A stretch of DNA of 64,000 nt from assembly GCA_017051695.1 (NCBI GenBank), contig JAFIDK010000001.1, positions 682,001 to 746,000 on the forward strand, in the 5' to 3' direction. This document shows, piece by piece, positions 1 through 10,500 of this stretch. The notes below the pieces were generated by a model that worked only from the letters and a program-made list of their open reading frames with translations, was not told where the DNA came from and did not search any database. Positions within the stretch are counted from its first letter, which is position 1. Each line of letters starts with the position of its first letter. The DNA is from Algoriphagus aestuarii (GTDB lineage Bacteria; Bacteroidota; Bacteroidia; Cytophagales; Cyclobacteriaceae). A program made the position numbers and the translations under genes.

Positions 1-1
1 A

Positions 2-1690
2 CTGGAACTTAAAACCGCAATAGGCTACCTAAAAGAATATGCCAATGGCGTACCAGGAATCGTACCTTGGCCATTTCCTGTACTTCAAACTACAGCACAC
101 CCGGCATTTGACCCTGTTACCAAAGAACTTTTTTCTGTCAACTACACAAAATCCACCAAACTCCAACTCAAAGAATCCAATTTATGGCCTTCCCTTCATC
201 GACACCATGATTCTATTGAGAAAGATCTGGAGGATAAAGTCAAGTCTTGGGGTACCATCGAGGATAAAACCGAAGCACGGGAAAAACTGAATGAATACTT
301 TGGAAATGTTCATAAAAAATTCCCCTCCCATGAGAGTAAATTCAAGAAGTTCCTTAGAAAAGCTAAACACTCAATTTCAAAATTACTTGGGAAAGTCATG
401 AAATTCTTTGGGATTCCTTCCAATGAATTCGCTGTGAATGACGAGGTGTATGTACATGTATTTGATGGGTCCAAAAATCTGAAGACTTGGAAGCTAGTGG
501 ATGAACAAGGAAATGATCTACAAATCACGCAATGTTGCCATCAAACCACAGTTTGTGAAGATTACTTTGTCTTTATTGACGCTGCTTTTAAGCTTTCCAT
601 GGATTTGATGTTCAACAATCCCTTTCCTCATAATGAAGAAATTGACAATTTCATCCGGAAGCATACCACCCTCCCTCAGGAACCCTTTACTTATGTCTAC
701 ATCGTTGCCAGAAAGGATTTAAAAGAGAACTCGAAAACCGCGGTTGCCAAGAAAATAAAACTGGAGCCCGAGTTTATCCACTGCTACTTAAATTACAAAA
801 ACCCCAATGGCAAGCTTACACTGTATGGAGCCAGCAACAGTGCCGCTTGTTTGGCAGAATGGGTAAGACCTTTCGATAAACTGGTCAGCGGATCAGAGAT
901 AGAAAAAGACACAGCAGGAATCATCTCCGCTGGAGTCATGGATATTGGAAGAATCAGCAAATATGAGTTGGATGGAGAGCAAGGCACTTTGATTTCAGAA
1001 CAAATTCTGGATGCTATAGGAAAACTGGATCAACCCGAAGATTTGGGAGCCCATACCTGGGGAGTTGGAATCTATACTTTCCGAGACATCATTTCCGGAA
1101 GCATCCCCAGCAATGAAATAACAGATATCTTTTTCCAATGTTATGGTTTGGAACCCCGAAGACTGACAGAGTTCATTTATGAGCTTTATAAAGATTACCC
1201 TAATAGGAAAGTGCCTGCTTCGGAGGTGAAGAAACTTTCAGAAGAAGGCATTCCCCATCAGGTAGTTCGCCTCAATGCCCAAACCTTTGAGTTGGAGGAT
1301 TACTTTCAATTCCCCAAAGGCTACGAGATTCGTTCATTGCAGTTTACACATAGAAAGGGCATTAAAAACCCAAGGCCTGGAATTGATGGGTACATCATAG
1401 TCTTGATGATCAATGAGGACGAACTAAATGGCTCGAAAAACTTCTTCAGGGAAGTCTGGGTTTTTGATGCTGCCAATTTGAAAGATGGACCCAAAACCGT
1501 GCTATCACATCAGGACCTGAACTTTGCATTTACGCTACATTCAGTATGGACAAACTCTTTGGACACCAACCCAGTAGACAGCTATCATGTTCCTGTAAAA
1601 GAGGATTATCAATACATGATTGATAAAATCTGGCTAGACAAACACATTATTCAGGAATTCTTCGACAAGGAGATTTTCCCGCACTTTTGA
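2..1690 (+). CDS. Carotenoid oxygenase family protein, 5'-truncated by window
   Basis: The frame is open from the first bases, so the true start lies before the window; 562 residues are visible, close to a full family member. It resembles the RPE65/carotenoid cleavage dioxygenase family, seven-bladed propellers that split polyene double bases at a non-haem Fe(II) held by four histidines. Candidate ligands occur in the expected contexts: His33 in TAHPAFDP, His180 in CCHQTTVCEDYFVF, His260 in EFIHCYLNY and His513 in FTLHSVW. A Lys-rich stretch around residues 75-130 is longer than usual and looks like an insertion. The next gene starts about 70 bp downstream on the same strand, with no terminator seen between. 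Family assignment is fairly secure; the substrate (carotenoid, apocarotenoid or stilbene-like) cannot be told. Confidence 0.8.
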   Translation: MELKTAIGYLKEYANGVPGIVPWPFPVLQTTAHPAFDPVTKELFSVNYTKSTKLQLKESNLWPSLHRHHDSIEKDLEDKVKSWGTIEDKTEAREKLNEYFGNVHKKFPSHESKFKKFLRKAKHSISKLLGKVMKFFGIPSNEFAVNDEVYVHVFDGSKNLKTWKLVDEQGNDLQITQCCHQTTVCEDYFVFIDAAFKLSMDLMFNNPFPHNEEIDNFIRKHTTLPQEPFTYVYIVARKDLKENSKTAVAKKIKLEPEFIHCYLNYKNPNGKLTLYGASNSAACLAEWVRPFDKLVSGSEIEKDTAGIISAGVMDIGRISKYELDGEQGTLISEQILDAIGKLDQPEDLGAHTWGVGIYTFRDIISGSIPSNEITDIFFQCYGLEPRRLTEFIYELYKDYPNRKVPASEVKKLSEEGIPHQVVRLNAQTFELEDYFQFPKGYEIRSLQFTHRKGIKNPRPGIDGYIIVLMINEDELNGSKNFFREVWVFDAANLKDGPKTVLSHQDLNFAFTLHSVWTNSLDTNPVDSYHVPVKEDYQYMIDKIWLDKHIIQEFFDKEIFPHF

Positions 1691-1759
1691 AGGAATCATT
1701 GCTTCCATCAAAATTTTAGATTAATCGAAAGGTACAACCACTTGAGTCTTTTTGAGTAG

Positions 1760-4700
1760 ATGAACATTGGAGAATATTTATTAAAGAATAAACTATATGA
1801 AGACTCAGAAACTTCTGTATATGAGGCTGTACACCATCAATCAGGTGTCAAGGTTATTTTAAAGGTTCATTCTGATGATTTTCCTTCTCCCCAAAAAATC
1901 GAACGGATCAAGACGGAATTCAAGTTGGGTGAAAGTATCTCAGGGGAAGGTCTGGCACATTACCTGGAACTGGTTAGAATCGGGAATGGCTTTGCCATCA
2001 TCCAAGAGTATTTTGATGGGAAATCCCTGGATAATTTTGTCAAAAACAAGCAGCGTTTATCCATTGGCAATTTTTTGAAAGTAGCTCCCAAGATCGTACA
2101 TGCCCTGGGCGAAATGCATCGTCAAAAAATCGTACACCGGGATATCAGTACGGACAATATTTTAGTATCCGAGGACTTCAATGCCATCCGATTGATCGAT
2201 TTTGGGGTTTCGGCAACTTTCCTGGAAATCAGCAATGAAAGAATTGGTGGAGGAAAAATCCATTACTTATCTCCTGAACAAACCGGAAGAATCAACCGCT
2301 TAACGGATTATAGAACTGATTTCTACTCTTTGGGGATCTTATTTTATAGAGTTCTAACAGGATTTTTCCCTTTTGACAGTGAGGATTCTTTCCAGATCAT
2401 CCACCAACACATCGCCTCTCCCCCTCCACCGCTAAAGGACTATTTGCAGACAGTCCCGCCAGTTTTGGAAAAGATCATTTTCAAGTTGCTATCCAAGTCT
2501 GCGGATGATCGATATCAATCAGCTACGGGGTTAGAGAAAGATCTTATCACCTGTGCGGAATATTTTGAGGAACTTGGGGAAATCCCAGATTTTGAGTTGG
2601 CTAAACATGACTTCTCTTCCATATTCAGACTTCCAAGGCAGCTGTTTGGGAGAGATAAAGAGTTACAAGATCTGAATTCCCACTGGAAAAAATGCCTGAA
2701 CAAAAGGAAAACCCAATTTCTACTGGTCAAAGGGGCACCGGGTATTGGAAAGTCAGCATTCATTCAGGAATTAAAAAGGCCAGTCCTTGAGCAAAATGGT
2801 TTTTTCCTTCAGGGAAAATACGAGCTTCTTAATCAGCCCATTCCCTATAGTGGGTTAATACAGGCTTTTGAAAGTCTTCTCACCCAATTGCTTACGGAGC
2901 ATAAAACTGCCCTGACATTTTGGAAAGATCAATTGGCCAATGCTCTGGGACAGAATGGAAAACTTTTAACTGAAGTATTTCCTACGTTGGAGAAAATTAT
3001 TGGAGCGCAGGATGTACTAGAAACCTTATCTCCTCTAGAATCCCAAAATAGGTTCGAATATGTGTTTGAGGAGTTTATCAAAGTCTTCACCTCCCAACCT
3101 TATCCCATTGCGCTCTTTTTGGATGACTTACAATGGATGGATCTGGCAAGTTTAAACCTCCTTGCTCAGCTACTGAAGAATAACCAAAATCAAACCTTCT
3201 TTATCGTGGGTGCTTATCGGGACAATGAAGTGGACGAAACACACCCCTTGAGCAAAATGCTTTCGGAGGTTTCCAAATTTGGAGTGGAGTTCAACCAAAT
3301 TGAATTGGATTTGCTTCCGGTAATTGAAATCACTCATATTTTAAGTTATTGTTTGATGCGGGGTAGCTCTGATGTTTCTGAGCTTGCTCATCAGGTTCAT
3401 CAAAAAACCAGTGGAAATCCATTTTACGTCCACCGATTCATCACGAGCTTGTATGATAAGGGACTAGTCTATCCAGACACCCAAAAAGGGCTTTGGAAAT
3501 GGAAAAAAGAAGAAATAGCCATTGAAAGTGCCACTGAAAATGTAGTGGATTTCTTGATGAAACAAATGGAAAGCCTGCCTGCACAGGTACGTACCTACTT
3601 GGGAACCGGCGCTGCCATTGGCAACCGTTTTTCGGCGTTGGAAATGGCAAGCTTATTTGGAGTAAGTGAAACCCAGTTCATAGAAAATTTAGGTCCTGCA
3701 GTTAATGACTCTTTCCTCCTTTTTGACGGTTCCCACTATTTCTTTGTCCATGATAGAATACAGCAAGCGTCCTACCTCTACCTCAAGGACAAAAAGAAAA
3801 TCCATTTGGAAATCGGCGAGTTCTATGAATCGAACCTGGACCGAACCAAAGAAGACTGGGCATTTCTGATCACCAATCAGTTAAACCGGGCACAATCTTT
3901 AATCACAGATTCGCATAAACAGATCAACCTTGCCCAATACAACTATGAGGCAGGTATCAAGGCAAAAGATGCGGTTGCATTTGACGAGTCTTTGAAATTA
4001 TTGAACCAGGCAAATCATCTACTGAACGATAAAGACCCTTGGCATACTGCATACGATTTGAAGTGGAATATTATTTCTGCACAGATCGAGGTAGAGTTTA
4101 TCGCAGGGGAGCAATCCAAAGCTATAAAGTTAGCCGAAGAGGCTATTCAATTCGGTAAAACCAATGAGGAAAAGGGCTTGATCTATAATCAACTGATCAT
4201 TTTCTCAACCATGAAAATCCAATTTCAGGAAGCCTTGGAATATGGAGCAAAAGGATTGGAATTGATTGGATTAACTATACCGGAAGAGAAGGCGATTGAA
4301 GCTGCGATTGGTCAGGGATTTGGAACCATCATGGGCTTAATGGAAAAGAAGAAACCCATGGATCTGCTTTCCAATCGGACCTTATCGGACTCAGAAATCC
4401 CCAATATCCAGCTCAAACTTTTGGTCAACATGCTTTCACCTGCTTTCCTGAGCGGGCAAAGCAATTTATGGTCTTATCTGGTATTAACCAGTACGGCTAT
4501 TTCTATAAAAAATGGCAACAACGCCGAAAGCTGTACCGCCTACAGCTCCTATGGAATTTTATGCGGGTTGGCTTTTAGTGATTTTCAACAGGGATTTGAC
4601 TATGGAGACCTATCCTATCAGCTCACTAAAAAGCTCAACAGCCTTCGCCAACGAAGTAACACCTGTTTTGTCTTGGGAGCTTTCCTGAATATCTATGCCA

Positions 4701-7045
4701 GACCAGCCAAGGATAGCTATACCTATTTGAATGAAGGATTGACTTCTGGGCTTCAATCCGGTGAATTGCAATTTGCCGGCTATAATATTTCAGGTGTAGG
4801 ACAAGCTTCCACCACAGCGGGAAATTCACTTGCCCAATTGGATCATAGGCTGTTTCAGGGGCTTCAAGTAGTAGAAAAGACCAAAAATCAATTTGTAAAA
4901 AGCACGATTCTGGCCTTTTACCAAATGATCAATGACTTGGGAGGTCCTTCTTCCCTTCCAGCGATTGATCCAGAAAGCGCTATTTATTCACTTTTAGAAA
5001 AGGAACAAAACTATTTCGGGCGTTTTTATTTCTTCCTTTATAAAGGCTTCTCTTCTTATTTATTGGGAGATACCCCATTTGCATACGAACAACTTTCCAT
5101 CGCCAAAAACTTCCTTTCTGCCCTCCCTGGCTCCACAGTTTTGGCAGATTATTACACCTACCTTCCCTTGATTGCCTTAGAGTTAGTTTCTGGGAAAACA
5201 CCCACTGAAGAAATCACTGCAGAGATAGAAGAATCCTTGGCCATCCTTGAAAAATGGAATGCCTCCATACCTTCAAATTTTCAATTTCGGATTGACTTAA
5301 TCCGGGCAACCCAATTAGAGCAAAAAGGGCATATTTTAGAAGCTTTGGACCTCTATGATTCTGTGATTAGCCTGGCTGCTAAGCAAGAAATGCTCCCCCT
5401 CAAAGCCTTAGCATTTGAAAAGGCCGGTAAAATGATGCTGGACAATCAAAAAATCCGAATTGGCGAAATTTACCTTAAAGATGCATACTTGGCCTACTTG
5501 GAATATGGAGCCAGCAAAAAGCTAGATCAGCTCCAACAAGATTTTCCTACCGTTTTTCAAAGTGGGAAGGCAGAAAAAACCTTAACGCTCAGTGAAACTA
5601 CCCGGACTATCCAGTCTTTGGAAATGTTCGATTCCCATACGCTTGTTAAAGCATCTTCGGCTATTTCCCAACAAGTAACACTTAAGGGAGTTTTGGGCAA
5701 AATGATGGAAGTGGTGCTGGAAAATGCAGGTGCAGAAAAAGGTTATTTTTTGATGTATTCTGAAGGAAGTTGGAAAATAGAGGCTGAAGGCACCATCAAC
5801 ACGCCTTCTTTTACGCTTTTACAGGGAATTCCATATCCTTCGTCCACAATGCCCTTGCCTGTGGAAATCATTAATTATGTACAAAACAGCCAAAAATCAC
5901 TTTTGCTGGAAGATGCCCAAAACCATCCTGAATATGGACTCATCCCATATTTAAAAGCCAAAGAAGTCAAGTCCATGCTATGTCTTCCGGTCATCCATCA
6001 AGGCAAATTATCCGCCATTCTTCTATTGGAAAACTCCTTATCTGTGGGAGCTTTTACCAGCTCACACGAGGAATTGCTTCAGACACTTTCGACTCAAATC
6101 GCCATTTCCATTTCCAATGCCCAGCTGTATGAAAACCTGGAAAGAAAAGTACTGCTGAGAACGCAGGAACTTCAGCTTCAAAAAGAAGACTTAGAGCAAA
6201 CTTTAACTGATCTCAAAAAGGCGCAACGCCAGTTGGTAAACTCCGAAAAAATGGCTTCCATGGGTGAATTGGCTTCGGGAATAGCTCATGAAATTCAAAA
6301 CCCATTGAATTTTGTGAACAACTTTACTGAAGTTAGTGACGAAATGATGGACGAACTGCTAGAAGAATACAAAAAGTCTACAGATTCCAGAGATGAATCC
6401 CTGTTTCAAGAATTGCTTTCCGATGTGAAATCCAATCTTCAAAAGATCAGAAAACATGGCTTACAGGCAGATGCCATTGTCAAAAATATGCTAGAGCACA
6501 GCAAGCAAGGACAAGGAAGGCATGAACTGACCGACCTCAATACCTTGGCCAATGGATTTCTCCGAATCTCTTATCACAGTTTCTTGGCAAAATATAAAAA
6601 CATTATTTCCAAGGATATAGAAATTGAAATGGACATATCCATTGATGAATCGATTCCAAAAGTAAGTGTGATTCCTCAGGAAATAGGGAAAGCTTTACTA
6701 AATCTTCTGAACAATGGTTTCTATGCAGTGCTGGACCGGAAGTTAAAAAATCAAGAAAATGAAAAAGATTTCCAGCCACTTGTAAAGGTGAGTACTGAAC
6801 TGTTCACACATGGGAATGGCACCAAAAATATCCTGATCCGGGTGACAGACAATGGTTTAGGGATCCCAGATTCTATCAAAGATAAAATTTTCCAGCCTTT
6901 CTTCACCACCAAACCTACAGGTTCCGGAACAGGCTTAGGCTTGTCATTGGCAAATGAAATCATCATTTCCCATGGAGGGGAATTGACAGTTCAAAGTAAA
7001 GAAAAGGAAGGATCGGAATTCATAGTATCATTACCTCTTAAATAA
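1760..7045 (+). CDS. Ser/Thr kinase-like + AAA ATPase + GAF + sensor histidine kinase
   Basis: This 1761-residue cytoplasmic multidomain sensor belongs to the trifunctional kinase/ATPase/histidine kinase group. Residues 1-270 form a protein-kinase fold with Lys35, HRD at 126-128 and DFG at 147-149. The catalytic loop reads HRDISTDN, so the usual Lys two residues after Asp is missing. An AAA/STAND ATPase follows, with Walker A GAPGIGKS at 325-332 and Walker B-like LFLDDLQWMD at 452-461. A long helical TPR-like region precedes a GAF domain (about 1300-1450), a coiled coil, a HisKA domain with phospho-acceptor His1510 in the IAHEIQNP box, and a HATPase_c domain with GLGIP and GTGLGLSL. No TM segment or signal peptide is apparent. 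The transmitter closely matches those of the next two genes. The signal sensed is unknown. Confidence 0.88.
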   Translation: MNIGEYLLKNKLYEDSETSVYEAVHHQSGVKVILKVHSDDFPSPQKIERIKTEFKLGESISGEGLAHYLELVRIGNGFAIIQEYFDGKSLDNFVKNKQRLSIGNFLKVAPKIVHALGEMHRQKIVHRDISTDNILVSEDFNAIRLIDFGVSATFLEISNERIGGGKIHYLSPEQTGRINRLTDYRTDFYSLGILFYRVLTGFFPFDSEDSFQIIHQHIASPPPPLKDYLQTVPPVLEKIIFKLLSKSADDRYQSATGLEKDLITCAEYFEELGEIPDFELAKHDFSSIFRLPRQLFGRDKELQDLNSHWKKCLNKRKTQFLLVKGAPGIGKSAFIQELKRPVLEQNGFFLQGKYELLNQPIPYSGLIQAFESLLTQLLTEHKTALTFWKDQLANALGQNGKLLTEVFPTLEKIIGAQDVLETLSPLESQNRFEYVFEEFIKVFTSQPYPIALFLDDLQWMDLASLNLLAQLLKNNQNQTFFIVGAYRDNEVDETHPLSKMLSEVSKFGVEFNQIELDLLPVIEITHILSYCLMRGSSDVSELAHQVHQKTSGNPFYVHRFITSLYDKGLVYPDTQKGLWKWKKEEIAIESATENVVDFLMKQMESLPAQVRTYLGTGAAIGNRFSALEMASLFGVSETQFIENLGPAVNDSFLLFDGSHYFFVHDRIQQASYLYLKDKKKIHLEIGEFYESNLDRTKEDWAFLITNQLNRAQSLITDSHKQINLAQYNYEAGIKAKDAVAFDESLKLLNQANHLLNDKDPWHTAYDLKWNIISAQIEVEFIAGEQSKAIKLAEEAIQFGKTNEEKGLIYNQLIIFSTMKIQFQEALEYGAKGLELIGLTIPEEKAIEAAIGQGFGTIMGLMEKKKPMDLLSNRTLSDSEIPNIQLKLLVNMLSPAFLSGQSNLWSYLVLTSTAISIKNGNNAESCTAYSSYGILCGLAFSDFQQGFDYGDLSYQLTKKLNSLRQRSNTCFVLGAFLNIYARPAKDSYTYLNEGLTSGLQSGELQFAGYNISGVGQASTTAGNSLAQLDHRLFQGLQVVEKTKNQFVKSTILAFYQMINDLGGPSSLPAIDPESAIYSLLEKEQNYFGRFYFFLYKGFSSYLLGDTPFAYEQLSIAKNFLSALPGSTVLADYYTYLPLIALELVSGKTPTEEITAEIEESLAILEKWNASIPSNFQFRIDLIRATQLEQKGHILEALDLYDSVISLAAKQEMLPLKALAFEKAGKMMLDNQKIRIGEIYLKDAYLAYLEYGASKKLDQLQQDFPTVFQSGKAEKTLTLSETTRTIQSLEMFDSHTLVKASSAISQQVTLKGVLGKMMEVVLENAGAEKGYFLMYSEGSWKIEAEGTINTPSFTLLQGIPYPSSTMPLPVEIINYVQNSQKSLLLEDAQNHPEYGLIPYLKAKEVKSMLCLPVIHQGKLSAILLLENSLSVGAFTSSHEELLQTLSTQIAISISNAQLYENLERKVLLRTQELQLQKEDLEQTLTDLKKAQRQLVNSEKMASMGELASGIAHEIQNPLNFVNNFTEVSDEMMDELLEEYKKSTDSRDESLFQELLSDVKSNLQKIRKHGLQADAIVKNMLEHSKQGQGRHELTDLNTLANGFLRISYHSFLAKYKNIISKDIEIEMDISIDESIPKVSVIPQEIGKALLNLLNNGFYAVLDRKLKNQENEKDFQPLVKVSTELFTHGNGTKNILIRVTDNGLGIPDSIKDKIFQPFFTTKPTGSGTGLGLSLANEIIISHGGELTVQSKEKEGSEFIVSLPLK

Positions 7046-7564
7046 ATTCCTGCTCTGAATCTTTCTTCTTTCCATATCAAAAAAGTTGATTACCTATTCA
7101 AATCAATTTTGACATCTATCAGTCTAGACGAGCAGGTAGTCATCAGCCAAATAGCTAACAAGCCTCATTTTTCATAGTATGAACAAAGCTTTTCAGGACA
7201 TCTATTGCTTGATTATAAAGGATTTAGTTTAAATTCTATTTTTAAATAGCTATGGAAATTACCGTAATAAGATGTAGATTAAAATGCCAAATAGAAATAC
7301 AGCTGAATAATTTAATTAATGTTCGAAACTGTTAAAACCAGAGTTTCAAAACCCAAAAAAGCCCAAGAAATAGTTCATTCAAAATGCCTGACACATACAT
7401 TTCAGCATATTTATTTCGAATTAAAAGGATGATTTAGGTGATTTCCCAGGATATAAACCAATTACACTAGTCTACTATATTTCTGAAGGCAATATTTTCA
7501 AATTTTGGCATATCTTAACTCTATGAAGTCATCGTTTTTTGGCTTAACCAGTAATGTTTTCACG
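7046..7564 (+). other. Intergenic region, no gene seen
   Basis: About 520 bp of AT-rich sequence between two kinase genes. No convincing reading frame, tRNA or strong terminator was found; only a weak hairpin (CTATTT/AAATAG near 7240-7253). It probably carries the promoter of the propeller histidine kinase gene, but no clean TAnnTTTG element could be placed. Confidence 0.4.
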
Positions 7565-10500
7565 ATGAAAGTTTCTATTTTTTCTTTCTTACTAATTCTG
7601 CTTTTTGTTGCTGCTTGCTCAGACAATAAAGACAAGCCATTTAACGATCCGAATATTTCAAGAATCAGTCCCTTAGTGACTATTTTCAATGACCTGGCAG
7701 ATTCTGTTAAACCATACCAAGTAAACTTATCCGATCAGCGACCTCCACAAGTCATTCAAATCCCTAATCCAGGAACCACTTCAGTTAGTTACTTAGGCAA
7801 TGGGGAAAGAATAAATTTAGAGCCTCCCATAGTCATGCCTTTGCTTGTTTTAAGGGATGAAAATGGGTCTAAAATTCAGAACAAAAATGGGGAAACCTAT
7901 ATCCTAGGAGAAGGTGGAATGGCTCAGTTCACTACCTATACTTCAGACGATGGTTTGGCTTTGGATGCTGTAAACTCCTCTTTGATGGACAGCAGAGGCC
8001 ATCTTTGGTTTGGCACCTCCGGTGGAGGAGTAAGCCACTATGACGGAACCGGCTTTACGAATTATTCCACTGCGCAAGGACTCGCAGCCAATAACCTCAG
8101 ATCAATTATCGAAGATCGAAACGGGAACCTATGGTTTGGTACCGTTGGTGGTGGAGCGAGTAAGTTTGATGGCAAGAGCTTTACCAATTACAATTCCAAT
8201 AATGGATTACCCGATGATGTGGTTTTCATCATTAAAGAGGACAAAGATGGAAATCTCTGGTTCGGTACAAATGGTGGTGGAGTCAGCAAATATAATGGAA
8301 CCACTTTCCAAAATTTCACTACTGAGGACGGGTTGGCTGGAGATGTAGTCGTCAGCATAGAAGAAGACAAGGATGGAAATCTCTGGTTTGGCACCTATGG
8401 AAATGGCGTCAGCATTTACAATGGCGAATCCTTTTCCAGCATTACGACTTCCGATGGCTTAGCAGGAGATCGGGTCAGAGTGATATTTAAGGATTCCAAA
8501 GGCCTACTATGGTTCGGTACAGTAGGAGATGGAGTCAGCAGTTATGATGGCAGAACATTTACTACCTATTCGATAGCGGATGGATTGGCGAGTGATCTGG
8601 TTAGGTTTATTGAAGAGGATCGGGAAGGAAATATTTGGTTTGCTACATCTGGAGGAGGAATCAGCCGATTTGATGGCAAGGCATTTACTACCTATACAAA
8701 CCGCCAAGGCCTTGCCGGAAACAATGTACTTAGCATTACCGAAGACAGATCAGGCAAGTTATGGTTTGGGACAGACGGAGGGGGGATCAGCCGGTACGAT
8801 GGCAAAGGTTTTACTACCTACACGACAGTACAAGGGCTACCGGCCAATATCATCATGACCATTACCGAAGACCATCAAAACAATCTTTGGTTTGGCACTG
8901 CCAATGGAGGAGTCAGCAAATTTGATGGAAAAAGTTTTACCAACTTCAGCACATCCCAAGGTTTGGCATCCGACGTCGTTTATAGCATTCACGAAACACG
9001 GGAAGGAAAAATCTGGATAGGTGGAGGTGGCGGAATCAGCCTGTATGACGGTAAAAGCTTTACCAATTATACAGATGAGCAAGGCCTCAGTGCCAATGAT
9101 GTCTTTAGCATCTTGGAAGACTCCAAAGGCATTGTTTGGATAGGGACAGATGGAGGGGGCATTAGCCGCTTTGATGGAGAAACATTCACCACCTATACCC
9201 CCGACCAAGGGCTGGCAGGATATGCGATCCTGAGTATCATGGAGGATCAAAAAGGAAGAATATGGTTTGGTGCGGCAGATGGAGGAATCAGTATTTATAA
9301 TGGCAGCAGTTTTACCAATCTGACCAGCAATCAGGGGCTGATAGACAATGGGGTTTTTAGCTTAGAAGAAGATCCCATGGGCAACATCTGGATCGGCACC
9401 GAGCATGGATTGAGTTTCCTTAGCGCTTCAAACTTGGAACTACTACTTAGTGGTGGTGATATCCCAGAGGAAAATCCCTTTTTGAATTTCACCTCGGCAG
9501 AGGGTCTTCCAAACGATGTCATCCTGCAAATTACCTCCATGCCAGACCAAAAAATAGCAATTGGGACCAATCTGGGAATTGCCCTTTTTGACGGGCCAAG
9601 AAATCAGGAAGAATTCAAGGAATTAAAAAATTTAGAACTGTTTAATTCCAATACAGGATATCCTGTAAAAGATCTCACCGATGGCCAGAACGGAATGTTT
9701 TTGGATAGCAAAGGGATTCTTTGGGCGGGAACTGGCAGCAACAAAACGGCCCTTTCCCGTTTTAATTATCCCGCATTGCTTAAAAACCAATCGATTCCCG
9801 AAGTGGAAATCAAACAAATCCGGATCAATGAAGAGGCTGTTTCCTGGAACCTTTTGGCTCAGGCTACTTCCAACCCGGAAAGTGAAGCCATCACGGCACC
9901 ACAGATTACTGAGGAAGTGAGCACCTTCGGCAGAAGTCTCGGGCCGAGAGAAAGAGAAGCTATGAAAGAACGGTTTTCGGAAATACGTTTTGATAGCATT
10001 ACCGTCTTTCACCCTATTCCCTATAATCTGATTTTACCTTATAGAAACAATCATCTGAATATTGACTTTGCCTCCAATGAAGTCTCTAAGCCTTATCTGG
10101 TGGAGTATCGATACATGCTGGAAGGTTATGATCAGGAATGGAGCCCAATTCTCAAAAAATCCAGTGCCACTTTTGGTAACATACAGGAAGGAACCTACAC
10201 ATTCAAAGTAATGGCAAGGTATACCGGGCCTGCAGATGGAGATGCCGGGCAATGGACCGAACCGATCAGCTATACATTTACAGTGCTACCACCTTGGTAC
10301 AGAAGCTGGTGGGCATACCTCATTTATACCCTTATTTTCTTATCGCTGATTTATCCTATATCTAGGTATCAGAAAAATCAGGTGCTTAAAGCAGAGCAGA
10401 AAAAAGCCCGTGAAAGAGAATTAGAGCATGCCCGTGAAATAGAAAAAGCCTATTCAGATTTGGAAGCCTCTCACGAAAACCTCAAGGAAACTCAATCACA

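Noticed and set aside
39-290. 83-codon frame at the window start
   Set aside because: It overlaps, in another frame, the open reading frame that carries the first carotenoid-oxygenase histidine.
7900-9420. Periodic repeats of about 125-130 bp that could suggest a tandem array or CRISPR
   Set aside because: The period equals one propeller blade (about 42 codons) and the units vary as coding repeats do; no spacers.
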